In this document: one piece after another, positions 20,302 to 31,724 of the stretch
Position numbering within the stretch: the stretch's first letter is position 1
Layout: the number at the start of each line of letters is the position of its first letter
From: Juglans regia
Taxonomy: Eukaryota; Streptophyta; Magnoliopsida; Fagales; Juglandaceae
NCBI RefSeq assembly: GCF_001411555.2
Contig: NC_049901.1
Span: 35,412,838-35,476,837, forward strand
Length of the DNA: 64,000 bases
Direction of reading: 5' to 3'
Notes under the pieces: generated by a model
Database searches by the model: none
What the model was told of the DNA's origin: nothing
What the model saw: only the letters and a program-made list of their open reading frames with translations
Position numbers and translations under genes: made by a program

Positions 20302-23012
20302 ATTTTACTCCAAATTTTCCAATGAATCCTTTTCTCCCCATCCTTGTTTCCCCACCAGAATTTGGAGATCAGTTAAGAAATTTCCTGGCACAAGGTTCTT
20401 GGCAATTTGAAAACACTCATGGTGTAGGTGGGTATTGCTTATAGTTTTTATGAGGACTTCCTTGCCTGCTTGAGATAAAGAGTTGGTCTTCCTATTGTTG
20501 ATTTTCTACCATATTCAGTCCTTTATGCCTTTGAATTTGTTGAATTTTGGTCTCCCCACCATGGTAGGGAGCCCCAAATACTTCTCATACCTTCTCAAAC
20601 TGCCCCTTCTGCTTGTATAATCTGCCTCTTATCTCTTTCCTTGGTGTTTGAGCTAGAAAAGAAGGATGATTTCTATTTGTTTAGCACCTGTCTAGATCCT
20701 TTTTCATATAAATTCAATATATTTTGAAGCTTAACCCATTCAGTCACTGTAGCTCAACAAACATAAGGTGATTAATTATTGTTTCACCCCTAGCCATTGT
20801 CATCCCTCTAATATCCCAGCTTCTCTCAGCATAATTAATCATGGAACTCAAGCCTTTAGCACAAAGAATGAAGAGGTAGGGAGATAGGGCATCTCATTGT
20901 CTAAAACGCCTAGTGAAGTGTATTTTTTCCCATTGACATTGACGAGGACATAGTAGGTGACTAAGTTAACACAATCCATAATCAGTTTTATCCACTTATC
21001 TCTAAAGCCCAGTTTTCTCATCACAACCTCTATATAGGCCCATTCAACCCTATCGTACGCTTTGGACATATCTAGTTTCATCGCCAAACTGCCAGTTTTG
21101 CCTTTATATCTAGTTTTCATTGAGTGGAGCACTTCATAAGCACTGATGATGTTGTTTGTATTAATCTCCCATGAATTAAGGCACTTCGATTACAAGAGAC
21201 TATCACAAAAAGTACTTTCTTAAGATTATTTGCTAATACTTTTGAATTAATTTTATACAAAATATTGTACAAACTAATAGGACTAAAATCACTCACATGC
21301 ATTGAAGTTTTTAGCTTTGGAATTAAAACAATGAGTAAAGTTGAGAGATGGATTCATACCTCACCATTTAAGACTTTAAGCATAGCATGGAATACATTAT
21401 CACCAATTGTACTCCAATGACTTTGAAAAAAGCAAGCTTCATAGCCATCTGGGCCTGATTTCAAGAGTGCCATTTGTTGGAGTGCTTTTGCAATTTCTGC
21501 TCTTGTGTAGTCTTGTTCTAATTGGTCTTTCATAGTTGCAGTCATCTTGACATCCAATGTCCTGTGGTATTCTTCAATATCTAATATGATGGGTTTGAGG
21601 ATTTCAAGACGTTTTCAAAATAGTTTTTTAAAGCACCTTCAATGTCTTCAATATTGTCCAAGGTCCTATCTTAAGAATCAACAATCTATTTAATGGTGTT
21701 CTTCCTCCTCCTTTAGCTTTCACAAGTATGAAAAAATCTTGTATTCCTATCGCCCTCTTTGTACCAATTTCTTTTTACACGCTGCGTCCATTTGATTTCT
21801 TCTTGCTCAAATAAAAAACTTAGCTCCTCTTGAAGTTGTGTAATTTCTGGCACATTGTACTCATCTTCCTTGTCTTGTAGTAGTTTCAGGAATTCATACT
21901 TTTTTCTTATTTCCTTTTCCTTGTTTCTACCTATTTGGTGACTCCACCTTATCAATGCTTGCCCACACTTGCTAAGGTGGCTTTGCACTCTGCCTATAGA
22001 GGCAATTTTGGGATCAACAATGGTCTAGTATCCCTTACTATGTTTCCACACTCCTCATCGAGCTCCTAGCTAGCTTCATAGTTGAACAACCTTCCTTTTT
22101 TCTTGTTTTTGTGCTCTTATCACTAAACCACTATGTATAGGTTTGTGGTTTGAACATCTTGCCACCACCCCTTTGAGCCAATAGTCCATAAAAGTACCAT
22201 ACCACAAAGGATTAGCTATTACTCTATCCAATCTCTCTTTTGTGAAAGTTCCATCTCCATCCTTGTTGCTCCAAGTCTATTTTTTACCCCTGTAGCCAAG
22301 GTCAAACAAATTGCTTAGAGTCAGAGCTTTTCTAAACTATGCCATTTGAGCTTCATTCCGAGGTATGCCACCCTGCTTCTCATTTTGGGCAATAATTTCG
22401 CTAAAATTCCATACAACACACCAAGCATATTGAGTTGGTGTTTTGAGGGCTACCAAAAGGTCCCAAGTTTCTCTTCTCCTCTATACTTTGGGCTGTTTGT
22501 AGAAACCAGTTAAGAGCCATTTAGATTGTGCAATTTCATCAAGTATCCAGGCACTGACATGCCTTTGTGAGTAGTTATGAATTTCAAAAGTTTTCACAGA
22601 ATTCCACAACATGGCTAATCCCCCACTTCTCCCCATAGCATCCACTGCAAAGCATCCTTCAAGACCCATTCTTGCTTTTAGACCATTGAATTTGCTTGCA
22701 GTAAGCTTTGTCTCCATTAAGAAGACAATATCAAGTTTCTTGTCCTTTATTAGTAAGCAAAGCTCATGAACTGTCCGAGGGTTCCCAAATCCTTGGCAGT
22801 TCCAACTTCGGAGAATTATCGTGACTGGCGGTGCTGACTAGCAACCACTGCCAATACCAAATCTAAGCTCTCTTTGGCATTTTCCCAAACATATAGTGAT
22901 CTTTTGAGAAACTCTGAATCAAAACCATGACCTCCTTCTTGAACATGTGATCATTTCAGGCTAGAGCAGCAAGACTTAGAAATTAAGGAATTACGTCTTT
23001 CTCTGGCATGAT
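20302..23012 (-). pseudogene. LINE-A middle part: endonuclease and reverse transcriptase
   Basis: Minus-strand part of LINE-A between the Tat and hAT insertions. Reading downward: endonuclease pieces (22717 to 22481: METKLTASKFNGLKARMGL, GRSGGLAMLWN), a linker (21988 to 21713: WTQRVKRNWYKEGDRNTRFF), then RT: QQMALLKSGPDGYEACFF (about 21480), FSPISLYNILYKINSKVLAN (about 21280) and LAMKLDMSKAYDRVEWAYIE (about 21060), which carries the first catalytic Asp. After KKYTSLGVLDN the frame degenerates: the FADD/YADD catalytic block expected next is not visible before YLGLPTMVGRPKFNK (about 20560), so part of the RT palm has been lost. The frame ends at WSKMG against the Tat LTR and resumes at 12198. 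Many stops and frameshifts; clearly inactive. Confidence 0.8.
23005..23012. repeat. target-site duplication of hAT element (left)
   Basis: ggcatgat, repeated exactly at 26621-26628 on the other side. The 8-bp length is diagnostic of the hAT superfamily. Confidence 0.95.
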
Positions 23013-23959
23013 TAGGGGTGTTCAACCGGGCCGAATTTTTTTCTGGTCCAGTTCGAAACCCGGAATCCGGGTGGATCCGGGCAGTTATCCCCCTGGATTA
23101 AACCCGAGCGGGTAAAAGAAATTTCATACCAGCCCGGATCCGATTTTTAATCCGATTTCCGTAACTGGCTACTTGTTTTTAAAAACATTGGTTTTGATTT
23201 AAAACGGCGTCGTTTTTGCTAATGAAAAACTACGCCGTTTGCACCCCTAAGATTTAATCCTCATTTCTTCGAGTCCTTGACTTTCCTAAGTTTTCTTCTT
23301 GTCTCATACTCGTTTTTGTATCTATCTCTGAAACGGTGAAACCCTAGCCCTCATCTCACTAGTTTGCACCCCTCGAGCGCCTCTCTACCTCTCATTTCAC
23401 TTGAGTCCTCGAAGGCTCAAAACCCCTCTATCTCAACTGAGCTGAAAAGTGAAACCCTAGTCGCGAGCCGTCACTACGAGCGCTGAGTCTGCAAGCCCCA
23501 TCTCTCTCTCTCAACTCCGAAACCTACGATATGTTCATCTCTCTCACTCGGTTTGTATATATATTTTTATGTTGTGTTTAAAGTTAGATTCACTTTAGAT
23601 TTGAGTAAGTGGGTTTGGATTTGTGTGGGTTGTTGGTTCGTTTAAAAATGGATAAGAGAGCCATTGATCTACTTTTGGTTCATTTAATTTGGTTGTTGAT
23701 AACATCTGAAATGAGCCGATTTGATGTTTGTTTGATCTATGTTTTGTGGGGTTTTTGGGTTGTTGACAACATCTAAATATACCTGCCAGACACCATCAAT
23801 GTTGCAAATAGCAGTTAGCAGTGGTCAACTGGTTGTAAATGCTAAATATAGGGCTTTTTTTTTCCAGTAAAAATAAATCATCTTTAGAAGTTCTGGAAAC
23901 AATTTGGTCCCATTAAGCCATCCTTATTGGTATGTATGAGGCTATATATGATGTACAAT

Positions 23960-25224
23960 AGTTTGTGTGAAACAAATTGGTTCACTAATGTTTAGTTGGA
24001 TGGGGAACATAAGAGATAATGAGTTCACAATTTTGGGAGGCGAGTTCATACATGTGTGATGTGCTGCACATATTTTAAACCTCATTGTATGTGATGGTTT
24101 AAAAATTATTCATGATGCTATAAATAAGATTAGAGAAGCAATAAGATTTGTGAGGTCCTCACCTGCAAGGCTTGATATGTTTAAAACGTGTGCAAACGAG
24201 CTGAATATTATGTGTGGAAAAATGGTGTGTCTAGATGTTCCTACTAGATGGAACTCAACATACCTAACGCTTAGTATTGTTGAAAAATACGAAAGAGTTT
24301 TCGTACTAATGGGAGTGAAGGAGTCAGCTTTTGGAGCCTCCGTTTGAAAATTGGCAAATGGCTCGTATTTTTATTAAGTTTCTAAAAGTTTTTTATGATG
24401 TCACTTCGAAAATCTTTGACTCATTGTATGTGACCTCTAATATGTTATTTCAACAAATTTGTACAATTGAGAACACTTTGAACAACATGGGTCAGAGTGA
24501 GGATGATATGTTGATGAAGATGACTTCTACTATGAAACTTAAGTTTGATAAATATTGAGGGAAAACAGATAGGATGAAAATGATTGTTTATGTAGTTTTT
24601 GTCCTTGACCCTCGATATAAGATTACAACCTTGTCATATTGGTTAAAAAGGTGCAAAGGGGATGAATGCGGAGATAGAATTGAGGCCAACGTAAGATTGC
24701 TCATGAATCGTATGATTGAGCAATATCACAAGTTTCATGGGCTAGTTAGTGGAAGATCAAATATGGCCCATAAAAGTTCGTCAAGTATTATTGGTGATGA
24801 CTTGGACTGTGAAGATTTTGATACAGCTCTAGAGCAATATCTGGAGAAACAAAATAGTCCAGTACTTATCTCGGACATGGATAGGTATTTGTCAAATGTG
24901 ATTGAACCAAAAGTACAGGAGTTTGATATTTTGGATTGGTGGAAGAAGAACTCATTTAGATATCCCATCCTTACGGAGATCGCATGTGATGTATTGGGCA
25001 TCCCGATTTCCACCATCGCATCCGAGTCTGCATTCAGCACCGGTGAACGTGTAATAGACCCATACCGAAGCTCATTAGCGTCGGAAACTGTCCAAGCACT
25101 AATTTGCACGCAAAATTGGTTGACTTGTGAAACACTTAGTTCTTGGGAGGTGGAGGAGCATGTAGAACGCGTTGACATCGAAGGTAAACACTTTTATTTG
25201 TTAAGTTTGATTTTTTATTATTAA
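23960..25224 (+). pseudogene. hAT transposase (RICESLEEPER/DAYSLEEPER type), broken
   Basis: Plus-strand transposase that would cut and paste the element. Visible from about 24020: NEFTILGG, then CAAHILNLIVCDGLK (the conserved C-A-A-H-x-L-N-L block), RSSPARLDMFKTCAN, LDVPTRWNSTYLTL (catalytic-domain block with the conserved TRWNST), a DUF4413-like stretch (24360-24560) ending MTSTMKLKFDKY, then LDPRYKITTLSYW. The C-terminal dimerisation domain reads DILDWWKKNSFRYPIL, IASESAFSTGERVID and RSSLASETVQALICTQNWL (to about 25127). A TGA at 24057-24059 stands where the family has Arg before CAAH, consistent with a CGA to TGA mutation. Frame changes near 24340 and a stop near 24558 break it further. 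The N-terminal BED zinc finger is not recognisable in 23560-23960. Confidence 0.85.
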
Positions 25225-26480
25225 TTTATCCACTTAACTTAACTTCTACATTTTTTTCTACTTAAGGTAACCCTCTTCCTTCAACTTCAGCAACTTAAAC
25301 AACTTCAACTTCAACTTAACCCTCTTCTTAAGGTTCCCTTTATTTTTGTAATAATTCATTGTAATTGATATTGTGCTTAAGAATTTTCACATATATGAAA
25401 CTGCTTTGTGCATTTAATTATTTGTAGTATCAACCAGTCATGGAATATGAATTTGAGAATGTACTAGAAGAAAGATGAGACTTTTTCTTGGTGATATAGA
25501 CCCAAGAACTAAAGCTGTAATACATTATTATTTTGTTTCAAGTTTTATTCTCTTGTTCTTTTTGACTTATTGTTTCAAGTTTTATCCCCTTTGTGTTATG
25601 CATGCTGTAGAATGAACTTGCAATTTTGGAGTTCATCCATCTTTTCATTGAAACAATGGACCGACATTTTGGAAACGTGGTAAGTCTGAGTTCAATAATA
25701 TCTGACCTATATTGTTTTTTATGCTGGAGCAAATGGTCTTGAATGGGTGTATTGTTGAAAATGTCAAATGCATGATTAAGGGATTTGTAATTATAGCAGT
25801 GTCCTTTAGTGAAATTGAATGTTGGAAACAGAACATTTTGGTGTTCTTTGCTGAAATGTAATGTTTAATTTTTGGGTCTATTTTTCTGCCCTTTAAAACT
25901 GCTTCCTGCCAATTGCAGACAGGCCATGTTGAAGCATAACATGGTCGTGCCAGTGGGGATTTTCATGCCTGATTATTACATGCTTGATGATTTCCCTTGT
26001 TGCTTTTTGGTTTGTAATGATTTGTTTTGTTCCTTGTGATTGTTCTTTCATTGTTTTGTTTAAAGTTTCATTCTCTTGTTCTTTTTTACTCAGTCCAGCA
26101 GAAAATTTTCCAAAATGGTCATCACCAGATCCAGGTGAAAGAAATCAAATTTTCCCCCCAATTCCAGATTCAAGATGTGAAGACTAATGCATAATCAAAA
26201 AATATTGAACAATGTTATATATTTTGCATTGTTATGTATTAGTTTAATTAGTTGTGATGTATTATTATTTATTTTGTTCTTTGTAAATTTATGTTTTGCA
26301 TTGTGATGTAACAACAATATTATTTATTTTGTATTTTTATTTATTTTGTTATTTAATTTATTTTTTTTATAAATTAATTTTAGAAAGTGTTTAAATTATT
26401 TTTTAAAAAAAATCTAGACAATTTAAGCATGGTATCAGATTTTTTTTAAAAAAAAACCTGCTATAAATTTGTTTTAAAAG
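25225..26480 (+). other. hAT element 3' untranslated region
   Basis: AT-rich sequence after the transposase, with several short introns-like or repeat-like stretches but no domain. Near 25260-25330 there is a short run of cttcaact-type repeats. The subterminal CCGG cluster begins at about 26500. Confidence 0.55.
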
Positions 26481-26620
26481 TTTGTCTTTAAAAAAATTAA
26501 AGACCGGATTTAATCCGGTTATCCGTCCGGATTAAATCCGGGCGGATAACCGCCCGGTTTTTAAAATCCAGATCCGTATCCAGTTGTGGCTGGATATCCG
26601 GATCCGGATGCACACCCCTA

Positions 26621-26628
26621 GGCATGAT
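26621..26628. repeat. target-site duplication of hAT element (right)
   Basis: ggcatgat, identical to 23005-23012. Confidence 0.95.
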
Positions 26629-26637
26629 GCTTCCACC

Positions 26638-27250
26638 TAGGGGTGTAATCGGTCTGGTTCAATCCCGTTTTGGATATATTTTAGAATCGAACTAGTATAT
26701 ATCGGTTTTGAGATTTGAAGAACCGATATTGCACCAGTTACACCCTTAAACTAGTACTTTCGGTTTTACCAGTTCCCGTCCGGTTCGGTCCGAGTTATTA
26801 TATAATGTATATAATATAGTATATAATAATATAATGATAATATATTGTAGTATATTATAATATATACAATATACTGATATATTATAGTATATTATAATAT
26901 ATAGTGATATAGTATTAGTATAACTATTAATACAATAGACTATAGTGATATAAGATTTTAAATTTTAATATTATATTAATTAGAAGTTTATCATATAATA
27001 CAAAATTATTTTATATATAATATAAAAAACTATATAAAAAATATTTTATACAACATAAAAAATTAAAATATATATATGAAACGGTCTGGTTTGGTGTTAG
27101 AAAAAAGAAAACCGAAACCGGACCGATTTTGACCGGTTTTGTGAAAAATAAAACCGGCATCATACTGAACCAAACCCAATACTGTACCAAACCTACCGGT
27201 TCGGTTCAGTCCGGTCCAATTTACCGGTTCACCGATTTTTTTCACCCCTA
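26638..27250. mobile_element. hAT-type MITE
   Basis: 613-bp non-autonomous element 17 bp from the larger hAT. Ends: TAGGGGTGTAATCGG and, inverted, TAGGGGTGAAAAAAATCGG. The 8-bp flank cttccacc is exactly duplicated (26630-26637 and 27251-27258). Inside are CCGGTT-type subterminal repeats at both ends and an AT-rich middle (atataatatagtatata-type runs, 26800-27070). No coding capacity: open frames at the edges only read the terminal repeats. Its ends resemble those of the neighbouring hAT, so the same type of transposase could have mobilised it. Confidence 0.95.
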
Positions 27251-27258
27251 CTTCCACC

Positions 27259-28243
27259 TTCTTCTTGGATGGGCGTCCTTGGTTTCCTTTTCGCGCGACT
27301 TGGGAATTTCCTTCTTCTCCAGTTCTTTATGATGTGTATCTACTTTAGTGGCCTGGATGAGTTTGCTTTTCCCAACCCACAACCAACTGGGCCATCATTT
27401 TCAGGCTTTATATAATCTTGGCCCTTAGTAATTTCAAATACTTCTAATACCACAGCTTCCCACCCTTCCATTGGCAAAATTTCTTCAAAATTTTTCTCCT
27501 TGATTTTGGTTTCTATCCATTTATGCAACCCTCCATATCTTCTATTTGATCCTCATCCGCCATCTCCTCCTCAGTCTCATTAATATCCTTATTGATATCA
27601 ACATAATAGTAATTAATGCCTTCTTCTAAGAATTCTCTTATGTCCATCGTCTCCTCTGCCATCGTTGGAGCAACACTGGTGCCGACTGATTTCCCTTTGC
27701 TAAGTTGGGACCTTCCTACATCTGGGTTTTCATAATGAGCTTGATCCATTCCCTTTTTGGTGTATCTGAAGGACAGTTTTCTTGAGGGAGTATATGCTCG
27801 GAGCCACGATCCCAACTGGGATTTTATGCCTTCCACTTGGGGGCTCTAAATCCCACTTCAACCACAAGGCATTGAGCCATGCACTATCCTTCAACAATTA
27901 AAACACATTTTTGGTAGTTTCTCGATGTTTAGTGGAATCCATATCCATTTCCCTTGCATATTGATTGTTTGGCCTCTATCTGTTACCTTTGATAAGCATA
28001 ATTCTACTTTGATTCATAAGAATCTCCCCCATCCCACCTCATCTTCTAGGACATCAACCTCCAGTAAATTTCCTAGAGTTTTGCCAATGTGTTCCCTGCA
28101 TTCCCTATTCATACATGCCAAAGGCAAATTGTACAGTTGCACCCAAAATTGTTCATGATCAAAATCCAACAAATGTGGTTGTGTAAACCCGTCAAATGAC
28201 TTCATTATAAAAAGAAAGTTATCAAATAGCCAAGGTTGCCCAA
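27259..28243 (-). pseudogene. LINE-A ORF1 (DUF4283-type RNA-binding protein), partial
   Basis: Minus-strand ORF1 of LINE-A, truncated at its N-terminus at 28243. From 28243 down it reads GQPWLFDNFLF, then FWVQLYNLPLACMNRE and LLEVDVLEDEVGWGRFL, the C-terminal half of the DUF4283/zf-CCHC_4 unit of plant LINE ORF1 proteins. A linker rich in Glu, Asp and Lys follows (27340-27836). The very C-terminus, a basic RRRWKHHARERR segment (about 27258 and 23000), is split by the two hAT insertions. ORF1 coats the LINE RNA. At least one frame break lies near 27840. Removing the three insertions leaves LINE-A about 5.0 kb long, shorter than a complete plant L1 because of the 5' truncation and the RT deletion. 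Confidence 0.75.
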
Positions 28244-28245
28244 TG

Positions 28246-29073
28246 TTAATTGTAATATGTATACATATAATATATAGAACGAATATGAATGTAAATAATT
28301 AAAAGATATAAATGTAAAATACCTGATAATCTGGAGATGCGAAAAGATCACAACACTTTCTCCAATCATCTAACTTCATCTGCTGAAAAGGAGACTGCGC
28401 AGCCTCTTCCAACGTCTCAAACTTCTTTAAGTGGTCATGACATCGTCCTTTGTGACGTTGGAATAGTGTAGCCATCAACTCATTCACGGTTCTCAAATCC
28501 TCGCTACGACCAAAGTCGAGGTCGAATTCATCCTAACAAGGGAATCAGGTAAAAATATAATATACTAATCTAGGTGAAAAAAATGTACTGAAAAGTAAAC
28601 TCACCAGCACACGACTTCGAATGTGCTCCTTAATCTCATTCGGAACATTTCGCCATGAGTGTATATAAAATAGAGCATAAGCTCGAACTACTGTGCCGAT
28701 ATAGGAGGAAAGCGCTGCTGAACTATCATCCACTCCTCCAATGGAATTATCAGGAATTGTGATCTTCAGTTTTTCGTGCCTTCTATTTTTTTGAAGAGAG
28801 ATTCCATGTGTATAGCCACGATCACGACGTGCAGATGCATCAACTACATGATAATAGATAGTATAATTATAATTATAAAGTTATTGAGACAAAAGTATTA
28901 ACTATATATATAATCATCCACGACAATATTTCCTTACTGGTAGGTGTCGACTGGTTGTTCTCTTCTGTGTTAGCTTGACCTTCAGGAACGGATTCCTCGA
29001 GTGGGGAGTTCTCAATGGATTTAGGACTTGGACTTGGCGGAGGCACATTTCTTGGTTGTCGTTTTGGCAGCAT
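28246..29073 (-). pseudogene. CACTA TNPA-like transposase, N-terminal exons
   Basis: Minus-strand Transposase_24-type gene, 5' part only. Exon 1 starts at the ATG 29071-29073 (MLPKRQPRNVPPPSPSP) and ends at a ca/gtaagg donor near 28942. Exon 2 (about 28844-28605) contains DDSSAALSSYIGTVVRAYA and SWRNVPNEIKEHI, the conserved start of the domain. Exon 3 (about 28533-28322) contains LMATLFQRHKGRCHDHLKKF and LDDWRKCCDLFASPDYQ, and stops at a possible donor gtattt. The remaining exons, including the coiled coil, are missing because the CACTA sequence ends at about 28245 against LINE-A. It would bind subterminal repeats and help TNP2 cut the ends. The missing C-terminal exons are the part preserved at 3160-3697, but in a different place and orientation. 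Confidence 0.75.
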
Positions 29074-29174
29074 TCTTGAAAATAATTAATTATATCAAAA
29101 AAAATTAATTAGAAGAAATTATGAAAATTCAAGATATTTTATAGTCACCTATATGAATAAAATATTTAGTACTT

Positions 29175-31165
29175 TTATTCTTCATCTTCAGATGAATTTT
29201 TCATGCTTGTTTCAGAATCTCCATCAATAACATCTTCATCATCATCATGCACCTCTTCTTCATCGTCCTTATCCACCTCCTGCCCATATTCTGATTCGTC
29301 TTCATATTCTGACTCTTCTTTTTCTTTTTCCTCCTCACTTACTTGAATTAAATGATCATTTAATACAGACGGGTCGAGATAGACGGGTGGGACATCATCT
29401 CTACATAAGGGGAGCAACTTGAGTGCTTCGAGGTTAAAAACAAGTTAATACCCTCTCCATCTTTCTGGTATGCCTCTACAATTGGAGTGCCATCTTCATC
29501 TCCACTATTCTCGTAATCTACACTCGTTCCTACTTCATATATATTTCGAGGAACAAATTTTTGTACGATTGCCAAGTTATCTCTCCACTACCTTCATCAA
29601 CACTTTTCATTGGATCAATCAAGTAATAGACTTGGGTAGCTTGACAAGCCAATACGAATGGATCATCTTCGTACCATTTAGATGCAGTATTGACACTTGT
29701 AAAGTGATTATCCCTATGTATCGAAATCTGACTACCGCCTAGATCCCACCAATCACATTTAAAGACATATGTTACAGACCCACACAGATATTTCAATTCG
29801 ATAATATCACGTATGACACCATAATAGTCAATATCATCTGTTCCATGACTCCCCTCGACCAACACACCACAGTTTTGAGTCTTTCTATTACGTTCACGGT
29901 CCAAAGTATGGAATCTATAATCTCGAACCGTGCATGCAGTGTATCGAAGTGCTCTATTTGAGGGACCACGGGCCAATGCATACAATTCAGAAGAAATTGA
30001 TCCGGGATCACGAGTACGTTGTTCCAAAATCTAACAATTGAAATAGTATATATTTATTATTTCATTATCCAGAGTTAAAAATTTCAAAATATAACATATA
30101 TATAATTTTAGTTCATATACGTTCTTCAAACCATCCGAAAAATTCTTCCTCGTGTCTTGCCTCTATATTTTCTACGCCTTCCATCCTAAGTTTGTCCAAG
30201 TGCTCACTGTTATAACATGTTGCAAAAGAAGTATATTTTGAGCACAACAATTATAGTTAATTTTAAGAAAACTATAATTATTCAAAGCAATGAAATGACA
30301 TACCTGAGATAATTATCAATCTCAAGGCAATTATTTAGCACATACCACCGAACTTTACCCAACTCTCCATCAATTAAATCGTAACATGTTTGTGCACCCA
30401 AGGGTCGTACATTCTGGCAAAACACTGATAGCTCACGAGGAGGCAGAGAATCAAGATCAGTATTTCGCTCTTAACGATTAAATCGTGTCTCAACACCACA
30501 AAGATATAGAGACCAAAATGTTAACCATTCATCGTGTATATAGGCCTCTACTATTGAACCCTCAGCTTTGGCTTTATTCACAACAGTGTGCTTCAGTCGA
30601 CCCAAATATCTTTCAACTGGATACATCTAACGAAACTGCACTGGTCCACCCAGAAGTACTTCTCGCGGTAAATGTATTGCTAAATGGACCATGACATCAA
30701 AAAATGATGGTGGAAAGATCTGCTCAAATTTACATAGTATAGTAGCAATGCCTTCTTCCAATTTCAACAACACATCTCGATTTACTACTTGAGCGCACAA
30801 ATCCTTGAAAAACATACAGAGTTCAGATATGGCGACACGTACATTAGATGTTAGCTTCCCACGAATTCCCACAGGTAATAACTTCTGCAAAAATACGTGA
30901 CAATCATGACTTTTCAATCCATTGATTTTTCAATCATCATGACTCACGCATCTACCAATATTTGAAGCATAACCATCTGGCAACTTCACACCTTGCAACC
31001 ATTTGTAGAAATCCATCCTCTCCTCCCCGTCATCGTAAAACATGCATGCTGCATGACCACTCTATTGCCTTCCACCCGCAAATGCAGATTATGTTTAATT
31101 CTCATTTTCTCAAGATCTTTCTTTGTCTTGATCGTGTCTTTCTTATTTTTGTTAATACTCATCAA
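29175..31165 (-). pseudogene. CACTA TNP2-type transposase, C-terminal half (DUF4218, DUF4216)
   Basis: Minus-strand remnant of the catalytic CACTA transposase gene. Order from 31165 down: LGTLMSINKNKKDTIK; DUF4218 (30917-30470) with LKSHDCHVFLQKLLPVGIRG, IFPPSFFDVMVHLAIHLPRE and WMYPVERYLGRLKHTVV; an exon with HLDKLRMEGVENIEARHEEE and FFGWFEE (about 30122-30215); DUF4216 (30030-29534) with ENCGVLVEG-type KTQNCGVLVEGSHGTDDIDY, VTYVFKCDWWDLGG and KWYEDDPFVLACQATQVYYL; then a very acidic tail of Asp/Glu ending at the stop 29175. A TAA near 30472 and frame changes break it. The N-terminal DDE catalytic half (Transposase_21) is absent: at 31165 coding sequence ends and the TTCGAA array begins. It cannot be active. 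Confidence 0.85.
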
Positions 31166-31169
31166 TGTA

Positions 31170-31640
31170 CCCAGTATATGTTATGTCCGGATGTCATTTT
31201 CATCAATTTTACGTCTAAACGTTTAATGTATACGTCCGGACGTACTACTTTTTAAATATTATTAAACGACATACGTTCGAACCTGAGTATTTTACTTTCG
31301 CATGTAAATCACATACGGTTGGACATTTAATTATAATGTACGAACGTAGTGATTTTCTACTTTATTCATGCTTCGACATTCGGACGTTCATATTTACGTT
31401 CACACGTAAAAAAAATACGTTGAAACGTATAACATAAATGTCCGAACATACGTCAACCAATATTTATTTACTGCTTATGTTCGAACATCTATGTTTTACA
31501 TTCGAACGTATATGTTCTACGTTCAAACGTATATGTTTTACATTCGAACGTAAATTTATTTACATTATTTTACGTGTGAACATATAAATAAACGTCGGAA
31601 CGTTTTATCTTAATGTTCGAACGTTTATTTTGCTATGTTC
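31170..31640. repeat. palindromic TTCGAACG array 1 of CACTA element
   Basis: Six exact TTCGAA hexamers and many near copies (tccgaaca, acgttcaaacgt, aacgtcggaacg) spaced irregularly every 20-60 bp. The fuller motif is ACGTTCGAACGT, a perfect 12-bp palindrome. It matches the arrays at 33190-33360 and 3739-4110, and is interpreted as subterminal transposase-binding motifs. Confidence 0.7.
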
Positions 31641-31724
31641 GAACGTTAATGTAGAGCAGCTTAAAATTAACACAAAAAAATGCATTAATGTAAATAATTT
31701 TTTTTCCTTTTCTATTTTCAGGAT

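Larger units (their letters stand above)
23013..26620 (+). mobile_element. hAT transposon (RICESLEEPER-like)
   Basis: 3608-bp DNA transposon inserted in the ORF1 end of LINE-A. Ends are TAGGGGTGTTCAACCGG and, inverted, TAGGGGTGTGCATCCGG, with a perfect 8-bp duplication ggcatgat. Both ends carry subterminal clusters of CCGG-centred motifs (ggatccgg, ccggattaaatccggg), the usual transposase-binding type of hAT elements. A decayed transposase lies in the middle. Near 23200-23245 there is an inverted pair aaacggcgtcgtttttg / aaaactacgccgtttgc. A fragment of the same family's end lies at 34896. Confidence 0.95.

Noticed and set aside
10880..28260. A target duplication flanking LINE-A (caattcaagcatgg against caattaacattgg on the minus strand)
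   Set aside because: Needs three gaps in 14 bases; too weak to claim that LINE-A inserted into the CACTA element.
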